64,000 nucleotides of DNA from DATLFA01 sp039915945 (lineage in GTDB: Bacteria > Actinomycetota > Acidimicrobiia > Acidimicrobiales > WLNW01), in the NCBI GenBank assembly GCA_039915945.1, contig JBDSMH010000048.1, forward strand, positions 1 through 64,000, read 5' to 3'. Shown one piece after another: positions 8,261 to 16,783 of this stretch. Positions within the stretch are counted from its first letter, which is position 1. Every line of letters begins with the position of its first letter. Made by a program: the position numbers and the translations under genes. The notes beneath the pieces were generated by a model. That model was given only the letters and a program-made list of their open reading frames with translations. It had not been told where the DNA came from and made no database searches.

Positions 8261-8820
8261 CCGTCATCTACATCGCCCTCGCCCTGATCGTCGTGTCCTC
8301 GATCGCGGTGCTGTTGTCGTACAACCGCTTCGTCAGCCAGCGACAGTTGATCGACAACTCGTGGTCCAACGTCGATACCGAACTACAACGGCGCCATGAC
8401 CTCATCCCCAATCTCGTCGAGACGGTCAAGGGCTACGCGTCGCACGAGCAACGCACCTTCGAGACGGTCACCGCGGCCCGCGCGCAGGCAATGTCGGTGC
8501 GAGGATCCGCCGCCGCACAATCGCCGGCCGAAAACAACTTGGTCGACGGCGTGCGCCAACTGCTCGCGGTCAGCGAGGCTTACCCGCAGCTGCGGGCCAG
8601 CTATCACTTCTTGCAGCTCCAAGACGAGCTCGTGATGACCGAGAATCGCATCCAGGCGGCGCGCCGCTTTTTCAACGGCAACGTCCGTGACTACAACCGG
8701 CGCGTCGACTCGTTTCCGTCGCTCGTGATCGCGCGAAGCTTCCACTTCTCCCGCGAGGAGTACTTCGAAGTCGAGCCGATCGTGCGCGATGTGCCCGCCG
8801 TGGTGTTCAACCCGCAATAG
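8257..8820 (+). CDS. lemA: LemA-family membrane protein
   Basis: LemA family, 187 residues, with an N-terminal transmembrane helix (YIALALIVVSSIAVLLSYN) and a cytoplasmic four-helix domain. The family signature is clear: QRQLIDNSWSNVDTELQRRH, then DLIPNLVETVKGYASHEQ and the C-terminal NRRVDSFPSLVIARSFHF. LemA proteins are often encoded beside a DUF2207 or TPM-domain membrane protein; here the DUF2207 gene is 22 kb away (30523-32409) and the partner is a PEBP lipoprotein. Role unknown, probably envelope related. GTG start overlaps the upstream stop. Confidence 0.9.
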   Translation: MTVIYIALALIVVSSIAVLLSYNRFVSQRQLIDNSWSNVDTELQRRHDLIPNLVETVKGYASHEQRTFETVTAARAQAMSVRGSAAAQSPAENNLVDGVRQLLAVSEAYPQLRASYHFLQLQDELVMTENRIQAARRFFNGNVRDYNRRVDSFPSLVIARSFHFSREEYFEVEPIVRDVPAVVFNPQ

Positions 8821-8847
8821 CTCGCCGACGGAACCACTCAGCACGCC

Positions 8848-9774
8848 CTACTCGGCCCAGCGGCCGAGCTCGCGCATGCGGTCCTGACATTCGGACCACG
8901 CCTTCTCGAGGATCTCGCGCACCGGCTCGACGCGATCGATACGGCCCGCGACCTGACCACCGAACGCGAAGAACGCGTCCATGTCACCACCGAAGTAGAG
9001 CTTGAAGATCGAGTCGGGCACCATCTTGGCCGCTTCGGGATCGCGTTCGGCGGCGACGGAACGGCTCGTGCGCAGCACCCTCATCGAGGGCTTGGCGTAG
9101 CGGTTGACGACGACGGTGTCGGTCTCGGACGAGTCGACCACGAGCTGCTTCCAGTTGTCGTGGATCGGCGACTCGGCGCTCGACACCATGCGCGTGCCCA
9201 TCTGCACCCCGTCGGCGCCGAGCGCGAACGCGGCAGCCATCGACACGCCGTCGCAGATACCTCCCGCGGCGATGATCGGCACGCCGACCTTGGCCGCGAT
9301 GAGCGGCACCAGCACCATCGTCGAAGCGCCGTCGGGATTCTTGAACCCGCCCCCCTCGATGCCTTCGACGACCAACCCGTCGACACCGGCCTCGAGGGCC
9401 TTCATCGCACCCCGCAACGTAGGCACGACGTGGAACACGGTGACGCCGGCTTGCTTGAACAACGGCACCATCTTCGCCGGGTCGCCGGCGCTGGTGGTCA
9501 CGAAACTCACGCCGTTGTCGACGATGAAATCGACGACGCCCGGATCGCGCACGAAGAGTTGGGGGACGTTGACGCCCCATGGTTTGTCGGTGAGATCGCG
9601 CATCTTTTCGAACTCGAGTTTGATCTCGTCGAGCTTTCCGGAACCGGTCTCGATGACGCCCAGCCCGCCGGCGTTGGACACAGCCGACGCCAGCTGCGCG
9701 CGAGCGATGTAGCCCATCGGTGCTTGCACGATCGGAATCTCGATGTTGAGCATTTCGGTGATACGCGTCTTCAT
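8848..9774 (-). CDS. nitronate monooxygenase-like FMN enzyme (NPD family)
   Basis: 2-nitropropane-dioxygenase-family TIM barrel of 308 residues. FMN-binding segments are visible: IPIVQAPMGYIARAQLASAV, PIIAAGGICDGVSMAAAFAL and GADGVQMGTRMVSS. In many class I nitronate monooxygenases a catalytic His follows EAGG; here the loop reads EGIEGGGFKNPD with no His, so nitronate oxidation is doubtful and an ene-reductase or FabK-like role is possible. It lies 18 bases after the channel-like gene on the same strand, with which it may be cotranscribed. Confidence 0.8.
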   Translation of the reverse strand: MKTRITEMLNIEIPIVQAPMGYIARAQLASAVSNAGGLGVIETGSGKLDEIKLEFEKMRDLTDKPWGVNVPQLFVRDPGVVDFIVDNGVSFVTTSAGDPAKMVPLFKQAGVTVFHVVPTLRGAMKALEAGVDGLVVEGIEGGGFKNPDGASTMVLVPLIAAKVGVPIIAAGGICDGVSMAAAFALGADGVQMGTRMVSSAESPIHDNWKQLVVDSSETDTVVVNRYAKPSMRVLRTSRSVAAERDPEAAKMVPDSIFKLYFGGDMDAFFAFGGQVAGRIDRVEPVREILEKAWSECQDRMRELGRWAE

Positions 9775-9792
9775 TGTGTGCCTACTTGTCAG

Positions 9793-10890
9793 TCACTTGT
9801 TGGAGTTGCGCCGCACCACCGGCGCGCGGCGAAATGTGGTCGACCGGTCGGACACCCACGGCTGCAACGGGGCGGTCGTGAGTGAGGCGAGTTGCGTCAG
9901 AGTCTGGTCGTAATTGACCCGCCAACCCGAGAAGTCGAGCCACGCCCGCTCTCGATCCGAGCGCACCGGCACGCCGCCCGCGGCCAACTGTTCGTAGACG
10001 GCCATGAACTCGGCCTTGGTGACCGAGATGGGATCGCCCGGCGAGGGTGACGGATCATGAGGGATCGAGAAGTACTCCGCGATGTGCCGCAACGCCAGAT
10101 ACCCCGCGCGAATCGTGATGGCCGCCTGCGGATCGCTTTTGGTGTTGACGCACGACGTGAACAGCGCGGCGCCGTCGAGCACGACCCCCGACATCGTGAC
10201 CCACGAACGGTCGGGTGTCGGTGATCGAAAGAATGCCAGCGCAGGGAACGACGTATGCGTCTCTTCGAGCTCGACAAACCAGGTCTCCCATCGGACCCAC
10301 GTGTCGTGCAGCCGATCGAACCCGTTGATGCGATGGGCCCGGATCAACATGGTGGCCGGCGATGCGGCGCCATCTTCTTCGACCGACCAGTTGTGGATCT
10401 GGGTCACCAACACCTCTCGCTTGGAGAAGTGTCCGTACATGGTCGGGAGAAACGAGATCAACAACGCGACGAGGCCCAGGCCGATCATGGCCTCGACGAT
10501 GACGAGTAGGTGCACCACGAACCCTTCGGAGCGCTCGAAACCGAGCGTCGTCGCCGACGAACCGGCGAGAACAAGGGCGTGTTCATAGGGTCGGGTGCGT
10601 AGCCCCCAGAAGATGGCACTGAACCCGAGAACGACTCCGGTCATCCACACGAACGGCAACAACATCAGCGACGTCGGTGCGTAGCGCGCCATCACGCGGT
10701 CGCGGTCCTTGTAAGGACGGCTTTCCTTGGCGAACATCTCGAAGCAGACACGCACCGCCCGAAACACGACACGATTGAGGAACACCTGCTCGTCGCGCGG
10801 AACCACAACGGTGCGCACCGCGGCGGACAGCACGAGGAACACGATCACCGCGCCGAACGCGACGCTCAGGACTTCGGCGACGATCATCAT
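9793..10890 (-). CDS. membrane protein with potassium-channel-like pore segment
   Basis: 365 residues with three predicted membrane helices (about 5-30, 72-97, 123-149) and a long cytosolic C-terminal domain I do not recognise. The second and third helices flank a re-entrant-like segment with TTLGF at residues 114-118. This has the position and shape of an ion-channel-2 P-loop, where potassium channels have TVGYG or TVGFG. The final helix (LVIVEAMIGLGLVALLISFL) strongly resembles the inner helix of two-TM potassium channels. I infer a divergent ion-channel-like protein. The start codon is directly after the stop of the upstream SDR gene. Confidence 0.7.
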   Translation of the reverse strand: MMIVAEVLSVAFGAVIVFLVLSAAVRTVVVPRDEQVFLNRVVFRAVRVCFEMFAKESRPYKDRDRVMARYAPTSLMLLPFVWMTGVVLGFSAIFWGLRTRPYEHALVLAGSSATTLGFERSEGFVVHLLVIVEAMIGLGLVALLISFLPTMYGHFSKREVLVTQIHNWSVEEDGAASPATMLIRAHRINGFDRLHDTWVRWETWFVELEETHTSFPALAFFRSPTPDRSWVTMSGVVLDGAALFTSCVNTKSDPQAAITIRAGYLALRHIAEYFSIPHDPSPSPGDPISVTKAEFMAVYEQLAAGGVPVRSDRERAWLDFSGWRVNYDQTLTQLASLTTAPLQPWVSDRSTTFRRAPVVRRNSNK

Positions 10891-11637
10891 TCAGGGCCGC
10901 GGCACGAAGCCGCCGTCTACGAGGTACGTCTGGCCGGTGATGAACGACGCTTCGTCCGAGCACAGGAACAGCGCCATACCGACGAGGTCGGACATCTCAC
11001 CGAAACGATTGACGAGTTGCCCGCGCGTGACGAGGTCTTTGTGCTCGGGCGCGAGGTGTTGCAGGACCGCCGGCGTGCCGATCATGCCGGGTGCGATGCC
11101 CACCACCCGAACGTCGGGCGCGAATTCTGCGGCGAGCGACATGGTCAGCCCGTTGAGTGCCAGCTTGGAGACGCCGTATGCACCACCGGCAGACAGATAT
11201 GCGGCCATCGACGACTGATTCAGAACGACGCCGCCGCCACTGGTGGCGAGATAGGGCCGGCACGCGGTCGCGCAGATCAGCGCGCCGACCACGTTGACGT
11301 CGAGAATGCGGCGCCACTCGGCGAGCGGCAGCGTCGACGTCTGGTTGCAACGACCGAGGTGGAGGCCGGCGTTGTTGACCAACACGTCGATGCCGCCGAA
11401 CGTGTCGACCGCCGTCTCGATGGCGCTCTTGACCGCCACGTCGTCGGTGATGTCGACAGTGACGCCCAGGGCGCGCCCACCACCGCTCTCGATCCGGGCA
11501 ACGGTCTCGTCGACGCCCACCGCGTCGATGTCGAGCACCAGCACGTCTGCGCCTTCGCTGGCGAAACCGCACGCGTACTCGCGACCGATGCCGTTGCCGG
11601 CGCCGGTCACCACCGCGGTCCTGCCCGTGAATCGCAT
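10891..11637 (-). CDS. SDR-family oxidoreductase
   Basis: Classical SDR of 248 residues: NAD(P) loop TGAGNGIG at the N-terminus, NNAG, catalytic Ser in LNQSSMAAYLS, YGVSK, and a typical C-terminus SFITGQTYLVDGGF. Asp after the second strand (LVLDID) suggests NAD preference. Substrate unknown. Start at ATG 11637 is supported by TATACC six bases upstream (minus strand, 11644-11649); the frame extends further upstream without SDR-like sequence. It is followed without a gap by the channel-like gene. Confidence 0.9.
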   Translation of the reverse strand: MRFTGRTAVVTGAGNGIGREYACGFASEGADVLVLDIDAVGVDETVARIESGGGRALGVTVDITDDVAVKSAIETAVDTFGGIDVLVNNAGLHLGRCNQTSTLPLAEWRRILDVNVVGALICATACRPYLATSGGGVVLNQSSMAAYLSAGGAYGVSKLALNGLTMSLAAEFAPDVRVVGIAPGMIGTPAVLQHLAPEHKDLVTRGQLVNRFGEMSDLVGMALFLCSDEASFITGQTYLVDGGFVPRP

Positions 11638-11686
11638 GGCGGCGGTATAGCACCTTCGTGCTTCCCGCTCTATTGGGGCCGCTCGA

Positions 11687-14600
11687 CTATCGGAAATCTC
11701 GGCTGCGCAACGGCACTGCGAGATCGAGTGCATGGATGCGCTCGGCCACGATGTTGACCACCCCCTCACTGGCTTGCACCTGACCGCGGATGATCAACGC
11801 GATCGAGCCGCGGGCGACCTCGCGGTGGCGCAGCCAACACCCCCGCGACACCACCACGTTGATGAGGCCGGTCTCGTCCTCGAGGTTCAAGAACGTCGTG
11901 CCGCCCGCGGTCGCCGGCCGTTGACGGTGCGTGACCACCCCCGCGACGAGCACCTTGTCCTTGTCGTGCAAGGTGCGTAGGGCGCCAGCCGCGACCACCC
12001 CCATCTCGTCGAGTTGGTCCCGGATGAAGCGGGTGGGGTGGCCATCGGGAGACACCTGAGATGCCCACAGGTCGGCCAAGGCCAATTCGCGCGATGACAT
12101 GTCGGGCAACGAGGGCGACTCGCTGCCGGTGACGATGCCTTCGAGGCGATCGGGCTTCGACTGCGCGACTGCGCCGGCCGACCAGATGGCATGACGGCGG
12201 CGGGCACCCGCGGGGACCGCTTCGTTGAAACAATCGAAGGCACCCGCAGTGGCGAACGATTCGAGGACCGGCAACGACACACCGGTACGCCGCGCGAAAT
12301 CTTCCATCGACGCGTAGGGACGACCGGCCGCGATGCGTTCGGCGAGATCGGCACCGACGCTGCGCACGTATTCGATGCCGAGGCGCACTGCCGCACCTTT
12401 GTGCGACGACGCACACGGTTGGAGTATGGCCTTGGCTGCCGATTCGTTGACGCACGGGGTGCGCACCTCGACCCCATGACGGCGGGCGTCTTGCACCAGC
12501 GAGTGCGGCGAATAGAACCCCATCGGTTGCGCGTTGAGCAACGCGGCGCAGAACGCGCCGGGATAGTGGTACTTGATCCACGAACTCGCGTAGACGAGAT
12601 ACGCGAACGACACCGAGTGACTTTCGGGAAAGCCGTAGTTGGCGAACGCGGCCAGCTTGTCCCAGATCTGCTCGATGATGTCCGGGGGCACACCACGATC
12701 CATCGCACCGACGACGAAACGTTGCTGCAATCGCTCCATGCGCTCGCGGCTGCGCTTGGACCCCATCGCCTGGCGCAGTTGATCGGCCTCTGACCCGGTG
12801 AAGCCGGCAACGTCGATGGCCATCTGCATGAGTTGCTCTTGGAACAACGGGATGCCCAGTGTCTTGGCGAGCGAGTTTTCGAGCAGCGGATGCAGATAGG
12901 TCACGGGCTCTTTGCCGTTGCGGCGGCGAATGTACGGATGCACCGACCCACCTTGGATGGGCCCGGGCCGGATCAACGCCACCTCGACGACGAGGTCGTA
13001 GAACGTGCGGGGGCGCAGCCGCGGGAGCGTGGCCATCTGCGCCCGTGATTCGACTTGGAACACCCCGATCGAGTCGGCGGCGCACAACATGTCGTAGATC
13101 ACGTCTTCTTGCGGGATGGTGGCGAGGTCGACATCGACGCCGTGATGCTCGCGGATGAAATCGAGGGCGTAGTGCAACGCCGAGAGCATGCCGAGACCCA
13201 GCAGATCGAACTTGACGAGACCGACCGCGGCGCAATCGTCCTTGTCCCACTGCAACACGCTGCGATCTTCCATGCGGCCCCACTCGACGGGGCAGACCTC
13301 GATCACCGGCCGGTCGCAGATGACCATGCCGCCCGAATGGATGCCGAGATGGCGGGGAAAATGTTCGATCTCGCTCGCCAACTCGACCACCGACGCCGGC
13401 ACCGTGTCGCCGCCCTGCCGGTCGTCGAAGCCCGCGCCCCCGGTGCCGGCGGTACCCGCGGCCTCACCACATTTGTCGCCGAGACCGGCCCAGCGATCGA
13501 TCGACTTGGAGAACGCGTCTTGCTGACCCGTGGCGTAACCCAATGCCTTGGCCATGTCGCGCACCGACGAGCGGGCGCGGTAAGTGATGACATTGGCGAC
13601 CTGCGCCGCATGATCGCGACCGTGCTTGTCGTAGACGTATTGAATGGCCTCTTCGCGACGGTCACTCTCGATGTCGATGTCGATATCGGGTGGGCCATCT
13701 CGCTCGGGCGACATGAAACGTTCGAACAACAAGCCGAGATCAACTGCGTCGGCGTTGGTGATGCCGAGCGCGTAACACACCGCCGAATTCGCGGCCGAGC
13801 CCCGACCCTGACAAAGGATGTTGCGGCGGCGGCAGAACTCGACGATGTCCCACACGACCAAGAAATAGCCGGGAAAACCGAGCTGCTCGATGAGCGCCAG
13901 CTCGTGATCGATCTGCCGGTACGCGCCCGGCACCCGTTCGCTCTCGCGAGGGCCGTAGCGCCGCTGCGCACCCTGCTCGGTGACTTCGCGCAACCACGAC
14001 ATCTCGTCGTGGCCGGGCGGGCACGGGAACGGCGGCAACTTGGGCGCCACCAGCGCGAGGTCGAACGCACAGGCCCGACCGAGCTCGGCGGCGCGTTCGA
14101 CCACACCCGGATAGCGAGCGAATCGAGCGGCCTGCTCTGCGCCCGAACGCAGATGCGCGGTACTCGCCGCGGGCAACCATCCGTCGATCTCGTCGAGCGA
14201 ACGGCGGGCGCGCACCGCCGCCATCGCGGTGGCCAACTTGCGTCGTGACGGACGGTGGTAGTGCACGTTGTTGGTGGCGATGACCTCGACACCGGCGTGG
14301 ATCGCGACCTCGGCGAGCGCGTCGTTGCGCGCCGAGTCGAGCGGATGGCCGTGATCCCACAACTCGACCACGACATTGCTGCGACCGAAGCGGGCGACGA
14401 GATCGTCGAGGGCCTTTCGCGCGGCGCGGGGCCCATCGCGCTCGAGCGCCGCGGGCACCGTGCCTTTGCGACACGAGGTCAGCACCACCCATGCGTCGCC
14501 ACCCGCGCCGATGTCGGTCAGCTCGGGCAACGCGATGCGCGGTGCCCCTTTTTCACCGGCCATCTGGGCGCGGCTGATCGCGCAACCGAGGCGCGCGTAA

Positions 14601-15067
14601 CCGGTGGGATTGCGGGCGAGCACGATCAGATGCTCACCGACAGGGTCGGGTTGACCGGGGAGGTGCTTGCCCGTGAGCCCCAAGGTGAGCTCGGCCCCGA
14701 AGACCGTGGGCAGGCCGTGCGCCCGGGCGGCCTCCGCGAAGCGCACCACGCCGTAGAAGCCGTTGTGGTCGGTGAGGGCCAACGCCTCGAGGCCGAGCCG
14801 CACCGCTTCTTCGACCAACTCCTCGGCATGCGACGCCCCATCGAGGAAGCTGAAGTTGGAGTGACAATGCAGCTCGGCATAGGGCACGGTCGGCGCAGAA
14901 CGCCGTGGTGGCGGGGGCGGTGCCTCGTAGGCGGCCCGCTTGCGCGACCATGCCGGGCTGTCACCCCCGTCGCCAGGGTGCTCGGGCGACGAGTGCTTGG
15001 GCCGCGGCCGATCGCTCAGCGTGCGTTCGATTTCTCGCCACGAGATCGGTGGATTGCCCCAGCCCAT
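11687..15067 (-). CDS. dnaE2: error-prone DNA polymerase III alpha subunit DnaE2
   Basis: C-family polymerase of 1126 residues, the catalytic subunit of the SOS mutasome that carries out translesion synthesis with ImuA' and ImuB. Domains in order: a short N-terminal MGWGNPPISW typical of actinobacterial DnaE2; PHP domain (ELHCHSNFSFLDGASHAEEL, about residue 65); palm with catalytic PDIDIDIE near residue 460; fingers (QGRGSAANSAVCYALGIT before it, GFPESHSVSFAYLVYASSW after); and a C-terminal OB fold (TTFLNLEDETGLINVVVS). ATG 15067 has TATGGT six bases upstream and a LexA box two bases before that, so it is SOS-controlled and probably leaderless. Confidence 0.95.
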   Translation of the reverse strand: MGWGNPPISWREIERTLSDRPRPKHSSPEHPGDGGDSPAWSRKRAAYEAPPPPPRRSAPTVPYAELHCHSNFSFLDGASHAEELVEEAVRLGLEALALTDHNGFYGVVRFAEAARAHGLPTVFGAELTLGLTGKHLPGQPDPVGEHLIVLARNPTGYARLGCAISRAQMAGEKGAPRIALPELTDIGAGGDAWVVLTSCRKGTVPAALERDGPRAARKALDDLVARFGRSNVVVELWDHGHPLDSARNDALAEVAIHAGVEVIATNNVHYHRPSRRKLATAMAAVRARRSLDEIDGWLPAASTAHLRSGAEQAARFARYPGVVERAAELGRACAFDLALVAPKLPPFPCPPGHDEMSWLREVTEQGAQRRYGPRESERVPGAYRQIDHELALIEQLGFPGYFLVVWDIVEFCRRRNILCQGRGSAANSAVCYALGITNADAVDLGLLFERFMSPERDGPPDIDIDIESDRREEAIQYVYDKHGRDHAAQVANVITYRARSSVRDMAKALGYATGQQDAFSKSIDRWAGLGDKCGEAAGTAGTGGAGFDDRQGGDTVPASVVELASEIEHFPRHLGIHSGGMVICDRPVIEVCPVEWGRMEDRSVLQWDKDDCAAVGLVKFDLLGLGMLSALHYALDFIREHHGVDVDLATIPQEDVIYDMLCAADSIGVFQVESRAQMATLPRLRPRTFYDLVVEVALIRPGPIQGGSVHPYIRRRNGKEPVTYLHPLLENSLAKTLGIPLFQEQLMQMAIDVAGFTGSEADQLRQAMGSKRSRERMERLQQRFVVGAMDRGVPPDIIEQIWDKLAAFANYGFPESHSVSFAYLVYASSWIKYHYPGAFCAALLNAQPMGFYSPHSLVQDARRHGVEVRTPCVNESAAKAILQPCASSHKGAAVRLGIEYVRSVGADLAERIAAGRPYASMEDFARRTGVSLPVLESFATAGAFDCFNEAVPAGARRRHAIWSAGAVAQSKPDRLEGIVTGSESPSLPDMSSRELALADLWASQVSPDGHPTRFIRDQLDEMGVVAAGALRTLHDKDKVLVAGVVTHRQRPATAGGTTFLNLEDETGLINVVVSRGCWLRHREVARGSIALIIRGQVQASEGVVNIVAERIHALDLAVPLRSRDFR

Positions 15068-15216
15068 CCGGCCACCATATCGAACGTCTGTTCCCCTCCG
15101 CAATGGGTGGCGGTGGAGGACGACGTGAAGGGCATATGTTCGTACTTTCAGATCCGCGGCGGAGCCGCCGATCCGTTGCGGCCGAGCCGCACAAGAAGAC
15201 GAGAGGGGTCATCGAC
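15068..15216. other. intergenic region between dnaE2 and divergent SDR gene
   Basis: A 149-base divergent spacer. Its left end holds the dnaE2 SOS promoter. The right end holds a Shine-Dalgarno-like GAGAGGGG (15201-15208) for the SDR gene at 15217. A single LexA half-like ATGTTCG lies near 15136, without a partner. Nothing else is recognisable. Confidence 0.6.
15074..15093 (-). promoter_or_regulatory. dnaE2 SOS promoter: LexA box plus -10
   Basis: On the minus strand the order is GAAC-AGAC-GTTC (15082-15093), GA, TATGGT (15074-15079), six bases, then the dnaE2 ATG at 15067. GAAC-N4-GTTC is the core of the mycobacterial LexA box. Bound LexA would cover the -10 and block the polymerase. The imuA' promoter has the same layout and the same two-base spacing. 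Confidence 0.85.
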
Positions 15217-15936
15217 ATGGGCGTTGCGGTAGTCACTGGCGCGGGGCAAGGCATCGGCAAGGCAACGGCGCAGCGACTCGCCCGCGACGGCCATCACATC
15301 GTGGCCGTCGATCGCAATGGTGACAACGCGGCAAAGACCGCGGCCGAAGTCGGCGGTGAGTCGCGCGAGTGCGACGTCACCGATCGCGCCGCCGTGCACG
15401 CAATGGCCGCGACGGTCGATGGCTGCGACATCCTGATCAACAACGCGGGCATCTGGCGTTTCCACAGCCTGCTCGACATGACCGAAGACGACGCGCAGTC
15501 GGTGCTGGCGGTCAACGTGCTCGGCATCGTGTGGTGCACGCAGGCGTTCGTACCCAAGATGATCGAACGCGGCGGCGGATCGATCGTCAGCCTTTCGTCA
15601 GGTGCCGCGTGGACGCAGTCCCCCGGCCTCGGCATCTATCCCGCGACGAAGAGCGCGGTCGAGTCACTCACCAAGACCTTGGCCATCGAATTGGGTCAGC
15701 ACAACATCCGTGCCAACGCGGTCGGACCCGGCCTCATCGTAAGCGACGGTACCGCCGCCAGCTATCAGGGTGATCGCGCCAAAGAGCGCGCCAAGAACAT
15801 TCCCATGCAGCGCCTCGGCGACCCCACCGAGATCGCCGACGTCATCGGCTTCCTGTGTTCGGCGGATGCCCGCTATGTCAGCGGCCAGGTGATCTATATC
15901 GACGGCGCGGTCACGGCCGGCCGCACGTCGCTCTAG
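15217..15936 (+). CDS. SDR-family oxidoreductase
   Basis: Compact SDR of 239 residues starting MGVAVVTGAGQGIGKATAQR, with NNAG, Ser in VSLSSGAAW, YPATK and a C-terminal YVSGQVIYIDGA. The region after the catalytic Lys matches FabG-like dehydrogenases. Substrate unknown. ATG 15217 is preceded by GAGAGGGG nine bases upstream, so this gene uses a ribosome-binding site rather than the leaderless pattern. The stop TAG is inside a CTAG shared with the convergent SDR gene. Confidence 0.9.
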   Translation: MGVAVVTGAGQGIGKATAQRLARDGHHIVAVDRNGDNAAKTAAEVGGESRECDVTDRAAVHAMAATVDGCDILINNAGIWRFHSLLDMTEDDAQSVLAVNVLGIVWCTQAFVPKMIERGGGSIVSLSSGAAWTQSPGLGIYPATKSAVESLTKTLAIELGQHNIRANAVGPGLIVSDGTAASYQGDRAKERAKNIPMQRLGDPTEIADVIGFLCSADARYVSGQVIYIDGAVTAGRTSL

Positions 15937-16748
15937 GCACGCGTGCTGAACATGCCGGGCACGTCGACGTACATGCCGGCGTGCAGACCACCGTCGACGA
16001 CGAGCTCGGTGCCGGTGCAATAGCTCGATTCGTCCGACGCGAAATACAGCGCGGCCGGTGCGACATCGACAGGACGCCCCGCCCGTCCCAACGGGGTCGG
16101 TTGTACCGAACGTTGCCGACCGCTGACGACCTCACTCATCACATTCGCGCCGTGCTTCGAGAAGAACTCGGTGACCATCTCGGGATTGCCGGCGCCGGGG
16201 CACACGATGTTGCAACGGATGTTGTCCCTGCCGTATTCGAGCGCCACCACCTTGGTCAGCCCCCGCAGCGCGAATTTCGACGCGGTGTACGCGCCGGTCG
16301 TCGGCACGCCGCTGATCGAGTCGGTCGAACCGATGTTCACGATCGACCCGCCCCCGGATTCGATCATCAAGGGTGCACAGGCCTGGACGCTGAGGAACGG
16401 GCCGACACAGTTGACTTTCAGCACACGTTCGAATACGTCGACCGGTGTCGATGCCAGTGGTTGCAGGTGCAATATGGCCGCGTTGTTCACCAGCACGTCG
16501 AGTCGCCCCCACCGGGCACGGATTTCGTCGACCGCCCCCGCCCAGTCGGACGCCAAGGTCACGTCGCAGTGGCGGTATGCCGCACCATCGCCCGCACCGA
16601 GATCGTCGATGACCGCGCGCGCCCGCTCGTCGAGCATGTCGAGGCCGAGCACACGCGCACCCTCTCGCGCGAAGACCCGCACGATCTCTTCGCCGGTGCC
16701 CCGAGCCATGCCCGTGACGATCGCTACCTTGCCGTCCAAACGACCCAT
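15933..16748 (-). CDS. SDR-family oxidoreductase
   Basis: Classical SDR of 271 residues: TGMARGTGEEIVR as the cofactor loop (Met-Ala instead of the usual Gly-Ala), NNAA instead of NNAG, Ser in NIGSTDS, YTASK, and CTGTELVVDGGLHAG at the end. These variants resemble 3-alpha/20-beta-hydroxysteroid dehydrogenase-like SDRs, but the substrate is not proven. ATG 16748 has a GAGGGGG Shine-Dalgarno (plus coordinates 16754-16760) and a TATAGA -10 at 16767-16772. Its stop shares CTAG with the neighbouring SDR. Confidence 0.9.
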   Translation of the reverse strand: MGRLDGKVAIVTGMARGTGEEIVRVFAREGARVLGLDMLDERARAVIDDLGAGDGAAYRHCDVTLASDWAGAVDEIRARWGRLDVLVNNAAILHLQPLASTPVDVFERVLKVNCVGPFLSVQACAPLMIESGGGSIVNIGSTDSISGVPTTGAYTASKFALRGLTKVVALEYGRDNIRCNIVCPGAGNPEMVTEFFSKHGANVMSEVVSGRQRSVQPTPLGRAGRPVDVAPAALYFASDESSYCTGTELVVDGGLHAGMYVDVPGMFSTRA

Positions 16749-16766
16749 CGGTTCCCCCTCGTCGCC

Positions 16767-16776
16767 TCTATAGCCT
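16767..16776. promoter_or_regulatory. overlapping divergent -10 elements
   Basis: TATAGA on the minus strand (16767-16772) serves the SDR gene at 16748, and TAGCCT on the plus strand (16771-16776) serves pepF at 16784, seven bases before its ATG. The two hexamers overlap by two bases, so the two promoters probably compete for RNA polymerase. Confidence 0.55.
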
Positions 16777-16783
16777 GTCCATC

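Noticed and set aside
13055..14248. Long open frame on the plus strand opposite dnaE2
   Set aside because: Antisense to strongly conserved DnaE2 coding sequence; composition is Arg/His/Asp-rich as expected for the reverse frame of GC-rich genes, and no domain is recognisable.
15131..15145. ATGTTCG as a second LexA site
   Set aside because: Only one half of the dyad is present, and it is not next to a -10.
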